Source of the DNA: Alteromonas sp. LOR
GTDB taxonomy: Bacteria; Pseudomonadota; Gammaproteobacteria; Enterobacterales; Alteromonadaceae
Assembly: GCF_000753865.1 (NCBI RefSeq)
Contig: NZ_JQFW01000022.1
Coordinates: 80,731-144,730, forward strand
DNA length: 64,000 nt
Direction of reading: 5' to 3'
The first letter of the stretch is position 1; every line of letters starts with the position of its first letter. The translations under genes and the position numbers were made by a program. Below the pieces are notes generated by a model, which saw nothing but the letters and a program-made list of their open reading frames with translations, was not told the DNA's origin and ran no database searches. Below are positions 36,109 to 45,565 of this stretch, in pieces.

Positions 36109-38376
36109 TTGAAAATTAAATCAATGCGTTCATTTGCTGTGGTGCTAGCGGCCGGTGCGGTGGTTGCCTGTAATTCGGCGTACCAATCTGATTCGGCCTC
36201 AAAAGAAAGTGCAGACATCTCTAGCCTAAGCCCACAAGAAGCCAGCACGCAAGAAACGGGCACCTCTACCTCAATGCCTGCGCTGTCTGTTACATCGGGG
36301 GCTTACCCAACGACAAAAACGGTTGCTCAAGTAGATAATTATCACGGGGTGAAAGTAAACGACCCTTACCGATGGTTAGAAGCGCAGGATACACCTGAGG
36401 TGAAAGCGTGGGTTGATGCACAAAATGCGTTAGCTAAACCGCTGTTAAGTGCGCTTCCATCTCACGAACGCTATACAGAGCGCCTAACTGCGCTTTGGGA
36501 TTACGAGAAGTACTCGACACCTTATATAGTTAATTCGAAGGTGTTTTATACTTACAACAACGGGCTACAGAATCAGTATGTCATGTATGTGTCCAGCGAT
36601 GCAGAAGGCGAAGGGAAAGGAGAAGGAAACTTCGACGTACTTATCGACCCCAACACGCTAAGTGACGATGGCACCGTGTCTATGGCCTCTACTGAGGTGA
36701 GCCCTCAAGCAGGTTATCTTGCCTATACACTGTCTGACGGCGGCAGCGATTGGAAAACAGTGCACGTACGTGATGTGAGTACAAAGCAAGACATGAACGA
36801 TATCGTAAGCGGTGTGAAGTTCACTAATATCGCCTGGTTGCCTGACGAAACGGGTTTTTACTACTCTCGCTATCCACAAGATGAAAACGGTGAGTATGAC
36901 GATAGCCAAACCGTTTCAATTTACTTTCATCAATTAGGCACCGAGCAAGGCGAAGACAAGCTTGTATTTAAGTTTGATGATAAACCAACATGGAACCCAT
37001 ATCCTGAGGTAATTCAAGATGGCAAAACGCTGCTTATTTCTGTATTCGAAGGCTATCAGTCAAACGGTGTCTATGCGAAATCCCTTACCGAAGAAAGGCC
37101 TCTGGTGCCAATTTTTGATAAATGGGATGGCAGGTACGAGCTTATCGGTGAAGAAGGCAACATGCTCTTTTTCTCATCGACTGAAAACGCACCTACCGGT
37201 AAGGTAATTCAAGTTTCTCTAACCGATAGCCCGGCAAGCGATACATCATCAACGGGCAAAGTCGTCAGTGATAGAACCACCATCATACAAAGCCGTGATG
37301 CAACGCTTCGCGGTGTATCTCTGCTTGGCGGTAAACTGTTCGTGCGTTATTTAAAAGACGTGAAAGCAAACGTCGTTGTGTTTGACACCAAAGGCAATAA
37401 GCTAGAGGAGTTGGCGTTTTCAGATATTGGGAATGTATCCGGCTTTAATGGCAGTAAAAATGCAAACTCGACATTTTATAAGCTGACCGGTTTTACAAAC
37501 CCTGGGCAGGTTTTTAAATACGATTTAGACACCGGAACAAGCTCTGTTTTTAAAACCATTGATACTGGCGTCAATTACGACAACTACGTGACCAAGCAAG
37601 TATTCTATACCAGCAAAGATGGCACCCAAGTACCTATGTTTATTGTGCATAAAAAAGGCATAGAACTAGACGGCAATAACAAAACATTATTGTACGGGTA
37701 TGGCGGTTTTAATATTTCTTTACTGCCTAGCTACTCTATTTCTCGCATGGTGTGGGTAGAGCAGGGTAACGTGCTCGCTATCGCAAATATTCGTGGTGGT
37801 GGTGAATACGGCGAGCAATGGCACCAAGCTGGCACTAAATTAAACAAGCAGAATGTGTTTGATGACTTTATATCAGGGGCAAATTTTCTGATTGATAAGG
37901 GCTACACATCAAGTGAAAAACTCGCGGTGCAGGGCGGTTCAAACGGAGGCTTGTTGGTTGGAGCTGTTATCACTCAACGACCCGATCTATTTGCGGCGGC
38001 TTTACCGGCAGTGGGCGTGTTAGACATGCTGCGCTACCATACGCCAAGCGCCAATGCCCGGGCATGGTCTTCAGACTATGGATTGAGTGAAGACAAAGAG
38101 CAGTTTGAAGCGCTTTATGCTTATTCGCCGTTACATAACACAAAAGCGGGCACCTGTTACCCCGCGACTATGGTAACCACAGGCGATCACGACGATAGGG
38201 TTGTACCTTGGCACAGTTATAAATTTGCTGCTCAGCTTCAAGCTGATCAGGGATGTGATAACCCCGTACTGCTAAAAGTTGAGACCAGAGCAGGTCATGG
38301 CGCTGGCACACCCACATGGATGCGTATTCAGGGCTATGCCGACCAATGGGCCTTTCTAGAGGCTGCTTTGCACTAG
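36109..38376 (+). CDS. Prolyl oligopeptidase-family (S9) lipoprotein
   Basis: This secreted serine peptidase of about 755 residues has the N-terminus LKIKSMRSFAVVLAAGAVVAC, which holds a lipobox-like cysteine. A beta-propeller covers about 75-465. The catalytic domain has GGSNGGLLVGAV (Ser), TGDHDDRVVPWHS (Asp) and RAGHGAGTP (His). I choose a TTG start because a near-perfect AAGGAGAG lies just before it; the in-frame ATG at 36124 is the alternative. A still longer frame would overlap the RND gene and is rejected. It lies 34 bases after the permease and may be co-transcribed with it. Confidence 0.88.
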   Translation: MKIKSMRSFAVVLAAGAVVACNSAYQSDSASKESADISSLSPQEASTQETGTSTSMPALSVTSGAYPTTKTVAQVDNYHGVKVNDPYRWLEAQDTPEVKAWVDAQNALAKPLLSALPSHERYTERLTALWDYEKYSTPYIVNSKVFYTYNNGLQNQYVMYVSSDAEGEGKGEGNFDVLIDPNTLSDDGTVSMASTEVSPQAGYLAYTLSDGGSDWKTVHVRDVSTKQDMNDIVSGVKFTNIAWLPDETGFYYSRYPQDENGEYDDSQTVSIYFHQLGTEQGEDKLVFKFDDKPTWNPYPEVIQDGKTLLISVFEGYQSNGVYAKSLTEERPLVPIFDKWDGRYELIGEEGNMLFFSSTENAPTGKVIQVSLTDSPASDTSSTGKVVSDRTTIIQSRDATLRGVSLLGGKLFVRYLKDVKANVVVFDTKGNKLEELAFSDIGNVSGFNGSKNANSTFYKLTGFTNPGQVFKYDLDTGTSSVFKTIDTGVNYDNYVTKQVFYTSKDGTQVPMFIVHKKGIELDGNNKTLLYGYGGFNISLLPSYSISRMVWVEQGNVLAIANIRGGGEYGEQWHQAGTKLNKQNVFDDFISGANFLIDKGYTSSEKLAVQGGSNGGLLVGAVITQRPDLFAAALPAVGVLDMLRYHTPSANARAWSSDYGLSEDKEQFEALYAYSPLHNTKAGTCYPATMVTTGDHDDRVVPWHSYKFAAQLQADQGCDNPVLLKVETRAGHGAGTPTWMRIQGYADQWAFLEAALH

Positions 38377-38428
38377 GTTTTTATGCCTTAATGATCAACT
38401 AAAATTCACAAATTTTACTCTACATTTG

Positions 38429-38459
38429 AAAGCCGCTCATATGAGCGGCTTTTTTTTGT
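38429..38459 (+). terminator. Terminator after the S9 peptidase gene
   Basis: A palindrome AAAGCCGCTCAT/ATGAGCGGCTTT is followed by a run of T. Confidence 0.92.
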
Positions 38460-38483
38460 TTGCATTTCGTACGAATATACATA

Positions 38484-38502
38484 TACTGTATATGTACAGT
38501 GT
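38484..38502 (+). promoter_or_regulatory. Palindromic operator candidate before an orphan gene
   Basis: The site reads ATACTGTATATGTACAGTG and contains CTGTA-N4-TACAG. It overlaps a second palindrome, ACATATA-CTG-TATATGT. It looks like a LexA box shortened by two bases in the spacer. It lies about 120 bases upstream of the gene at 38619. Confidence 0.35.
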
Positions 38503-38618
38503 GGTTTAAAATGATTCGAGTCAAAATGGTTTCACCCTTTCTTACTTCTGCGACTAAGTAGAAAAACTATGTAGAAAGCGTGTTCCGATAATGATTAAGC
38601 TTTGGCAGGAGAGACGAT

Positions 38619-38975
38619 ATGCAAACAGGTATTAAGTCAGTAGATACGTTAATTACTAAATATGGCATTTTAGTGAGTCCTGGTGCAGATGAATTTCAAC
38701 GTCGGGTGCGACTGACTGGCGGTGACGAAAGAGCAAACAACTTACCTTTTTGCATGTACCAAAAAGTAGCGCATGCGCCGTTATCGAAGTGTTTTAATGT
38801 TCACCACTTCTACTTGCCTTCACACAAAGGAAAGCTGGCTAGTTTTTTATTTGACGAAAAAGGTAACCTCATAGAACAGGTTTACTATCAACGTGTGGCG
38901 CGTTGGGTGAAAGTATGCAGAAAGTTAGAACAGTTAGTAAGACGTGGTAAGCAAGACGTTCAGTTAGCGGCATAA
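38619..38975 (+). CDS. Hypothetical basic protein
   Basis: This 118-residue soluble protein is not recognised. It has a central segment NNLPFCMYQKVAHAPLSKCFNVHHFYLPSHKGKLASFLFDEKGNLIEQVYY and a strongly basic C-terminal helix (RVARWVKVCRKLEQLVRRGKQ). AGGAGAGACGAT precedes the ATG at good spacing, which supports that it is real. It is a single-gene unit between two terminators. Confidence 0.6.
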   Translation: MQTGIKSVDTLITKYGILVSPGADEFQRRVRLTGGDERANNLPFCMYQKVAHAPLSKCFNVHHFYLPSHKGKLASFLFDEKGNLIEQVYYQRVARWVKVCRKLEQLVRRGKQDVQLAA

Positions 38976-39025
38976 TTGGAGAACTTACGCAGATAGAACC
39001 GCGCAGTGTTTGTAACCCGCATAAA

Positions 39026-39052
39026 AAAACGGTAGCCAATTGGCTACCGTTT
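39026..39052. terminator. Bidirectional terminator
   Basis: A palindromic stem AAACGGTAGCCA/TGGCTACCGTTT with A and T flanks lies between the hypothetical gene and the convergent TonB receptor gene. Confidence 0.9.
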
Positions 39053-39104
39053 CTACTTATTATAAAAAGCTATTTATTACAAAAGCTATTTGTTAATAAA
39101 TGGC

Positions 39105-41381
39105 TTAGTAATATGTGTATTTAAACTCTACACCCCAGATGCGAGGCTGGTTAACAATACCGGTCAGGTTATTGAAGTCGATAGCGCCTTTAACGTTATC
39201 TTCGTCAGTAATGTTGCGACCAAATAGGGCTACTGTGTAGTTATGAGCGAAGTTTTCGTAACCTACGCGCAAGCCACCTTCAAAGTTATTGTCGGTAGTA
39301 AACTCAACGGATTCGTATAAGAAGATGTTGGTTTCGCCTTGGAATGCCCAATCGGTAAATACGAAGAACTCACCGTCGTCGCCCATAGGAATGGTGTAGC
39401 GAGCTGTAAAGTTGAAGATTGACTCAGGTGCCTGTGGGAAAGGGTTGCCGTCGATAGACGCAACAAAACCGTCAGGGCGTGGGTCGGTTACTGTACAATT
39501 ACCAGTAAACCCTGAATCTGCATTAGTACCACACGGCGAAATAGTCAGAGAATCATCTTGTATTTCTGTGTGGTTGTAGCTGTAACCTGCTGTAAAGCTA
39601 AGCTCATCAGTGGCTAACCATTGCGCGTCAACCTCAAAACCATACGCTTCGCCCTGGTCTGCGTTTACCAGTGCAGTGAAGTTATTGCCACCACCGATTG
39701 CAGAGAACTGCATATCGTCAACCGTGTAGTAGAAAGCAGCAGCGTTTAAGCGTACAGAGTCATCAAGCAGGTCAGATTTGAAACCAATTTCAAATGAATT
39801 AATGGTTTCTGAATCAGCTACAGAAGGTGAGGCTTCAAATGCTACGTCACGAGCTTGAATAGTTTGCGCTCTGAAACCGTTTGCATAACGTGCAAATACA
39901 GACATGTCGTCAGTAATACGGTAGTTTGCACTTAATTCGTAGCTCGCTTGACCGTCACTTACATTCACGTCGTCATAGTCTTGAACGCTTGCAGCGCCAA
40001 TCACTAACGCAAAGCCGTTTACGTTTTGATCACCTACAACAAGGCTCTTAGAGTCGTGCGTGTAACGTACGCCGGCTGTTACGTTTAGCTTTTCGTTTAC
40101 TTGGTAAGAGCTTTGACCAAATACCGCCCAAGTTTGGTTTTCGTGGAAAACTGTGGTTGCGCCGAAGAAGCCGTCGATACTGGTAACGTTAAATGATGCA
40201 TCGTAATAGAATGCACCTAGTTGCCAGTTCATAGCGTCTGTAGTGTTACTAGAGATACGGAACTCTTGAGTGTATTGCTCAAGGTCGTTCAGCTCATCTT
40301 TAGTCACTGCAGAGAATGGAATAAACCCTGGGCCAGATGTGCCGTCTGCGTTGTTAAAGCCGCCGTCAACATCACCAAGGCTCGAACCGTCAGCCGTTTC
40401 TAGTGCTGAGATTGACGTGAAAGTAACGTCGTCCATGTCATATTCAAGTTTTAGTGATGTACCAAAACCTTCGTATGCTTGTGGGTTGTTGTCGATACCG
40501 TCGCCTTCAAGGTCACCGTCATAGAATACAGTTTCACGGTCGTAGTTACCGTTTAGGTCGTTGCTGCCTTTGTCGAAAACGTTCGCACGGAAAATAGACG
40601 CTGTACCTTCAAGGTCGCGACCATGCACGTTTAGTAGTGCTGAGAAGTCTGCAGAAGGTTCCCAAAGAAGTTGTAAACGGTATGCTTTTTCGTCATAGCC
40701 ACCAATTGCATCGTCTTCGCCTGTGAATGCGTTATCAATGTAGTCATCGCGATCTTGCGATAAAACAGATAAACGAGCAGAAAGATCGTCAGTTAAACCA
40801 CCGCTGATTGCGCCTTCAAAGTTCATTGTACCAAAAGAGCCGAAGCCAGCTTTGGCATAACCTTCAAGATCCTGAGTAGGCTTAACGGTGTCAAATTTGA
40901 TAATACCTGCAGTGGTATTACGACCGAACAGTGTGCCTTGTGGACCGCGAAGTACTTCTACTTGTTGAACGTCAAACAGTGGGAAGCTTTTTAGAACCAC
41001 GTTTTCCATTACCACTTCGTCCATGATAATAGAAACAGGTTGTGAAGCGGCAAGGTCGAAGTCGGTGTTACCTAAACCACGAATGTAAAAACGTGGTGCT
41101 ACGCGACCATTTGATGATTCAGCGTAAAGACCCGGAACGCGAACAGCTAGTGCAAGAATATCTTCACCGCCTGAGAAAATGCTTTCGAACTTCTCGCCGC
41201 TTAATGTAGCAACAGAAATAGGAACTTCCTGAATAGACTGCGTTCGCTTTTGCGCGGTTACAGTAATCTTTTCAAGGGCTGATTCTTTCTTTTCAGTCGT
41301 TGTAGCTTCTTGAGCTAGTGCCGACGTGCTAAAAGCGGCGCTGATAGCTAACGCCAATGTCGCGATTTTATATGAACTCAT
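39105..41381 (-). CDS. TonB-dependent outer-membrane receptor
   Basis: This 758-residue receptor has a signal peptide (MSSYKIATLALAISAAFSTSALA) and a plug domain with EKITVTAQKRTQSIQEVPISVATLSGE, RFYIRGLGNTDFDL and VEVLRGPQGTLFGRNTTAGIIKFDTVKP. A 22-strand barrel ends with GVEFKYTYY, an aromatic outer-membrane assembly signal. The plug type is common in Alteromonadales and sphingomonads for carbohydrates, aromatic compounds or lipids. No Fur box was seen upstream, so it is probably not an iron-regulated siderophore receptor. The substrate is unknown. Confidence 0.93.
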   Translation of the reverse strand: MSSYKIATLALAISAAFSTSALAQEATTTEKKESALEKITVTAQKRTQSIQEVPISVATLSGEKFESIFSGGEDILALAVRVPGLYAESSNGRVAPRFYIRGLGNTDFDLAASQPVSIIMDEVVMENVVLKSFPLFDVQQVEVLRGPQGTLFGRNTTAGIIKFDTVKPTQDLEGYAKAGFGSFGTMNFEGAISGGLTDDLSARLSVLSQDRDDYIDNAFTGEDDAIGGYDEKAYRLQLLWEPSADFSALLNVHGRDLEGTASIFRANVFDKGSNDLNGNYDRETVFYDGDLEGDGIDNNPQAYEGFGTSLKLEYDMDDVTFTSISALETADGSSLGDVDGGFNNADGTSGPGFIPFSAVTKDELNDLEQYTQEFRISSNTTDAMNWQLGAFYYDASFNVTSIDGFFGATTVFHENQTWAVFGQSSYQVNEKLNVTAGVRYTHDSKSLVVGDQNVNGFALVIGAASVQDYDDVNVSDGQASYELSANYRITDDMSVFARYANGFRAQTIQARDVAFEASPSVADSETINSFEIGFKSDLLDDSVRLNAAAFYYTVDDMQFSAIGGGNNFTALVNADQGEAYGFEVDAQWLATDELSFTAGYSYNHTEIQDDSLTISPCGTNADSGFTGNCTVTDPRPDGFVASIDGNPFPQAPESIFNFTARYTIPMGDDGEFFVFTDWAFQGETNIFLYESVEFTTDNNFEGGLRVGYENFAHNYTVALFGRNITDEDNVKGAIDFNNLTGIVNQPRIWGVEFKYTYY

Positions 41382-41543
41382 GTTTTCACCAAGATGATTG
41401 TGTCAGTTTCTTTGTAGTGTCGTGCGCTTGTTATTTTTTGGATTTGCGCAACGGGCGCGAGTTTACCTAAATTTATAAGAAAATGCTGCAGTTTTTAGCG
41501 AAATTACCCTTAATTTGAATATCAGTCGAAATGATTATATCGG

Positions 41544-42542
41544 CTAATTACGCTTGAACTTCGCTCTGTACTGGGATGGTGAAAGGCCCGTTATTTTTTT
41601 AAATAAACGGGTAAAAGAGCTTAAATCTTCGTAACCCACGGCATTAATAATCTTCTCTAAAGAAATTGCGGTGGTTTCTAATAGCTTTCGAGCCTGCTCT
41701 ATTCTCAACGATTGAAGATATTGCCCAGGCGTTGTGCCGCAGGCAAGCTTGAAACGCCTAGTTAATGTGCGCTCGGTCATGTTATGGGTAGTTGCTAACG
41801 CACTCACAGAAATAGTGTCGGCGAGATGCTCTTCTATAAATGACTGTACCGCCATAATATCTTCATCAGAATGAAAACGGCGTTGCCGACTGCTTGCATA
41901 AGCGGTTTGATTGGTTCTAGAGAAATCGAGCACGTGGGATTTTGCGGTGTCACTGGCAATCTGATGGCCGCAGTAACGCTCTATAAGCAAAATAGCTAAA
42001 TCTATCCACGCCATACCGCCACCCGCACAATAAATATTATCCTGCTCCGTCACCATTTTCTCAGGTTGTAAATCTACGTTGTGATATCGCTGTGTAAACT
42101 TATCGGCATAGCCCCAATGGGTGGTTGCTACTTTCTCGTCTAACAAGCCAGTCTCTGCTAATAAGAAGGTGCCAGTGCAGTTTGCCGCTATATCAGCGCC
42201 TACTTTGTGTAAGCGTTTAATATGCACCAGCTGTGACTGATTCTCAGTGAGCACAGCGTCAATATCGCCGCCTATAGTGGGGATAAGCAATATATCGGTA
42301 TGACTTACATCTTCAATGGCAATATTTGGAGTGAGAGTAAGCTGATTTGAACAATGAAAAGGCAGTCCATGAGCGCTAGCAAGCTGAACTTTGAACTTCT
42401 GTGAGGTGGGTAGATTGTGAATTCGCTGCCAACTAATTCCCGCAAAGGCGAATACATCAAGTGCCCCGGTAATCGCCGAGGCGAGGGCGTGATTAAAACC
42501 AAAAACGGTGACGGTAAACGGGGCGTTATTCATACAACTCAT
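41544..42542 (-). CDS. GlxA-type AraC-family transcription regulator
   Basis: This 332-residue regulator has an N-terminal DJ-1/PfpI (class I amidotransferase-like) domain: VTVFGFNHALASAITGALDVF, DILLIPTIGGDID, ADIAANCTGTFLLAETGLLD. The C-terminal AraC domain has two helix-turn-helix units (SVSALATTHNMTERTLTRRFKLACGTTPGQYLQSLRIEQARKLLETTAISLEKIINAVGYEDLSSFTRLFKKITGLSPSQYR). It is divergent from the acyl-CoA dehydrogenase operon and probably controls it through the inverted repeat in between. Confidence 0.9.
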   Translation of the reverse strand: MSCMNNAPFTVTVFGFNHALASAITGALDVFAFAGISWQRIHNLPTSQKFKVQLASAHGLPFHCSNQLTLTPNIAIEDVSHTDILLIPTIGGDIDAVLTENQSQLVHIKRLHKVGADIAANCTGTFLLAETGLLDEKVATTHWGYADKFTQRYHNVDLQPEKMVTEQDNIYCAGGGMAWIDLAILLIERYCGHQIASDTAKSHVLDFSRTNQTAYASSRQRRFHSDEDIMAVQSFIEEHLADTISVSALATTHNMTERTLTRRFKLACGTTPGQYLQSLRIEQARKLLETTAISLEKIINAVGYEDLSSFTRLFKKITGLSPSQYRAKFKRN

Positions 42543-42602
42543 TCATGAAGATAATGCGACTTATGATATTTAATTAGTTTAAGTGATTGATGGCTGTTTT
42601 GA

Positions 42603-42632
42603 CCATTATTGTGTCATTAATGACAATAATGG
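42603..42632. promoter_or_regulatory. Long inverted repeat between the AraC regulator and its divergent operon
   Basis: CCATTATTG and TCATT on the left pair with AATGA and AATAATGG on the right, with only one or two unpaired bases over 30 bases. It lies 61 bases from the regulator start and 52 bases from the dehydrogenase start. It is a likely operator. Confidence 0.6.
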
Positions 42633-42683
42633 CACGATAACGAATATGACACAATGCGTTAACAATTATTCGTGGAGACGAAC

Positions 42684-44486
42684 ATGGCCGATCAAATTAT
42701 TCCCCGCAGAGAAATGCAATTCCAATTATATGAAGTGCTAGACACAGAAGCGCTTTGCTCAAAAACACGATTTGAAGATCATAACGTAGAGACATTTAAT
42801 GCCGTTGTCGATATGGCAGAAAAAATGGCTGAAGAGCTTTTCCTTCCTCACAATGCCATTGCAGATAAAAACGAGCCTACGTTTGACGGTAAAAAAGTAA
42901 CCATGATTGACGATGTCAAAGTGGCCTTTGATACCTACAGAGAATCGGGTTTTATTGCCGGACATTTTGATTATGAAGACGGCGGTATGCAGCTACCTGT
43001 AACCGTAATGAATGCGTGTGCTGGGTATTTCCTTGCGGCAAACCCATCAACCACGTCGTACCCCTTCTTAACTGCGGCAGCTGCGAACGTAATTAAGCAC
43101 TTTGCCTCAGACGAGATCAAAAATGCGTTTTTACTGAAAATGCTCACCGGTGATTTTACCGGCACGATGGCGTTGACAGAGCCACATGCAGGCTCTGCAC
43201 TTGCAGACATTCGCACCACAGCGAAGCCTCAAGAAGACGGTAGCTATCGGGTAAAAGGCAGTAAAATTTATATTTCAGGCGGTGAGCACGAACTTTCAGA
43301 CAATATTGTTCACCTTGTTCTGGCAAAAATTCCTGGTGGCCCTGCTGGCGTTAAAGGCATATCGCTTATTGCTGTGCCTAAGTTCCGATTAGACGCAGAA
43401 GGCAACCCAAGCGATCGAAACGATGTGTCACTCGCTGGCCTAATCCATAAAATGGGTTATCGCGGCACTACCTCTACGGCGCTTACTTTTGGTGATAACG
43501 ATGATTGTCACGGCTATCTAATTGGCGAACCTCATCAAGGCTTGCGCTATATGTTCATGATGATGAACGAAGCGCGAATTGGGGTTGGTTATGGTGCTGC
43601 CATGATTGGCTATCGCGGATATCGTTACTCTCTCGATTATGCAAAAGACAGAACCCAAGGCCGTTCTGCTCCCAATTTGGCGCCTGAGGATGATCCAACG
43701 CCAATCATTAATCATGGTGATGTTCGCCGTATGTTGCTAGCGCAAAAGTCGTATTGCGAAGGCGGTATGTCTCTTTGCTTATACGGAAGTATGCTGATAG
43801 ACGAGCTAGAAACAGAACAAGATGAAGCCAAGCGTACCGAGCTTTCTCAACTACTCGATTTGCTGACTCCTGTATTTAAAGCTTGGCCGTCAGAATTCGG
43901 CCCGAAAGCCAATGACTTGGCCATACAAGTATTAGGTGGAGCAGGGTACACCCGCGAATATCCAGTAGAGCAGTGCTGGCGTGATAACCGTTTAAACCCT
44001 ATTCATGAGGGAACCAACGGCATTCAAGCTCTCGACCTGCTTGGCAGAAAGCTATGGCAACACGACGGTAAAGGCCTTCAAGTGCTTCTTGCTCGCGTTA
44101 CTGCTGATATGAAGCGAGCGGAAACACCCCGTGCTCAGGCCATTGCTAAAAAACTTAAGCCTTATCTCGATAAGCTAGGCGAGTTAATCCAACAAGCGGC
44201 TGGCGACTTACGTTCAGACAAACAGTCGATACTACTCACTAACGCAAGCTGTTTCCTTAATGTGTTTTCTAGTTGTGTAGTTAGCTGGATATGGTTGCGC
44301 CAGGCCAATGTGGCAGAGCAGGCGTTAACTCAAGGTGCCAAAGGCCAAGACGTAGATTTTTATGAAGGCAAGCTTGCCGCTGCGGAATACTTTTTAAGTT
44401 GGGAATTACCGCTAGTGCAAAGAGACATCGAAGTATTATCGTCTCAAGACACAACGTGCGATAGCGTAAAAGCAGCCTATTTTTAA
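42684..44486 (+). CDS. Acyl-CoA dehydrogenase with C-terminal extension (DmdC-like length)
   Basis: This FAD-dependent acyl-CoA dehydrogenase of about 600 residues is longer than the usual 380-400 because of an extra C-terminal helical domain. Motifs: TGDFTGTMALTEPHAGSALADIRT, SGGEHELSDNIVHLVLAK, GYRGTTSTALTFGD, and VLGGAGYTREYPVEQCWRDNRLNPIHEGTNGIQALDLLGRK. DmdC (methylmercaptopropionyl-CoA dehydrogenase) and related long-chain enzymes share this plan; substrate cannot be set from sequence. ATG 42684 is used, with GGAG six bases before; a GTG twelve bases earlier overlaps that site. Electrons would go to EtfAB. Confidence 0.88.
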   Translation: MADQIIPRREMQFQLYEVLDTEALCSKTRFEDHNVETFNAVVDMAEKMAEELFLPHNAIADKNEPTFDGKKVTMIDDVKVAFDTYRESGFIAGHFDYEDGGMQLPVTVMNACAGYFLAANPSTTSYPFLTAAAANVIKHFASDEIKNAFLLKMLTGDFTGTMALTEPHAGSALADIRTTAKPQEDGSYRVKGSKIYISGGEHELSDNIVHLVLAKIPGGPAGVKGISLIAVPKFRLDAEGNPSDRNDVSLAGLIHKMGYRGTTSTALTFGDNDDCHGYLIGEPHQGLRYMFMMMNEARIGVGYGAAMIGYRGYRYSLDYAKDRTQGRSAPNLAPEDDPTPIINHGDVRRMLLAQKSYCEGGMSLCLYGSMLIDELETEQDEAKRTELSQLLDLLTPVFKAWPSEFGPKANDLAIQVLGGAGYTREYPVEQCWRDNRLNPIHEGTNGIQALDLLGRKLWQHDGKGLQVLLARVTADMKRAETPRAQAIAKKLKPYLDKLGELIQQAAGDLRSDKQSILLTNASCFLNVFSSCVVSWIWLRQANVAEQALTQGAKGQDVDFYEGKLAAAEYFLSWELPLVQRDIEVLSSQDTTCDSVKAAYF

Positions 44487-44557
44487 GTGCGTGGCTATGT
44501 CGGCCCTTTTTGATAAGGGCCGCAAATGCAGGCAATGCAGCTAACAAGGAATTGAGA

Positions 44558-45565
44558 ATGGAATATAAGCAATGGCAACTGGCAAAACGTCCAGTTGGAG
44601 AGCCAACACTTGAGAATTGGCAACTCGCAACAGTAACTCTACCTGCCTTAGAAAAAGGCCAGATAGCGGTAAAAATTAAGTACATTTCGCTAGACCCCGC
44701 AATGCGTGGTTGGATGAACGATGGAAAAAGCTATATTGAACCTGTTCAGCTTGGCGACGTTATGCGTGCGGGCACTGTGGGGGAAGTCATAGATTCACAG
44801 TCCCCTCAGTTTGCCGTTGGCGATCATGTATACGGACACTTTGGTGTGCAAGAGTACGCGGTAGTAAGCGATGAGGGCGTTCATAAGGTAGACCCTAATT
44901 TAGCGCCACTGGAACGCTACCTTGGCGTACTGGGAATGCCGGGCATGACAGCCTATTTTGGTTTATTGAAAACTGGGCTTCCTGAAGCAGGAGAAACGGT
45001 AGTCGTTTCAGGCGCTGCCGGTGCCGTGGGCACTGTGGTTGGTCAAATAGCCAAAATAAAAGGTTGTCGAGTTGTTGGTATTGCAGGCGGTAAAGACAAA
45101 TGCGATTACCTAATCAATGAGCTAGGGTTCGACGCTGCTGTTGATTACAAAAATGATGATTTACCAAAAGCATTAAAAGCAGCATGCCCTAAGGGCATTG
45201 ACGTTTATTTTGACAACGTGGGTGGCGACATACTCGATGTCGTGCTTACTCGCATCAATATTAGAGCCCGAATTGTGATTTGCGGCGCTATTAGTCAGTA
45301 CAACAATACTACGCCAGTGAAAGGCCCTTCTAATTACTTGTCTCTTCTTGTCAACAGAGCGCGCATGGAAGGCATTGTGGTATTCGATAACGTAAAAGAA
45401 TACCCAACAGCAGCAAAAGACATGGCAACCTGGATTGGTGAAGGAAAGCTGAAAGCGAAAGAGCATATTGAAGTAGGGTTAGAAAACTTTCCTGAAACGC
45501 TAATGATGCTGTTTAAGGGCGAGAACTTTGGAAAGCTGGTATTAAAAGTGGAGCACAGTGAATGA
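44558..45565 (+). CDS. Zinc-free MDR-family NADP-dependent oxidoreductase
   Basis: This 335-residue reductase of the leukotriene-B4-dehydrogenase/YncB-like branch has RPVGEPTLENWQ, SLDPAMRGWMND, GMPGMTAYFGLLKTGLPEAGETVVVSGAAGAVGTVVGQIAKIKGCRVVGIAGG (cofactor fold), and DVYFDNVGGDILD. Zinc ligands are absent. It probably reduces enoyl/enone double bonds or oxidises a related alcohol. AAGGA precedes ATG 44558; an in-frame upstream extension is not protein-like. It is the second gene of the operon and overlaps the next by four bases. Confidence 0.87.
   Translation: MEYKQWQLAKRPVGEPTLENWQLATVTLPALEKGQIAVKIKYISLDPAMRGWMNDGKSYIEPVQLGDVMRAGTVGEVIDSQSPQFAVGDHVYGHFGVQEYAVVSDEGVHKVDPNLAPLERYLGVLGMPGMTAYFGLLKTGLPEAGETVVVSGAAGAVGTVVGQIAKIKGCRVVGIAGGKDKCDYLINELGFDAAVDYKNDDLPKALKAACPKGIDVYFDNVGGDILDVVLTRINIRARIVICGAISQYNNTTPVKGPSNYLSLLVNRARMEGIVVFDNVKEYPTAAKDMATWIGEGKLKAKEHIEVGLENFPETLMMLFKGENFGKLVLKVEHSE

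Noticed and set aside
38484..38502. True LexA box
   Set aside because: Half-sites fit, but spacing is two bases too short for gammaproteobacterial LexA; kept only as an unassigned palindrome.
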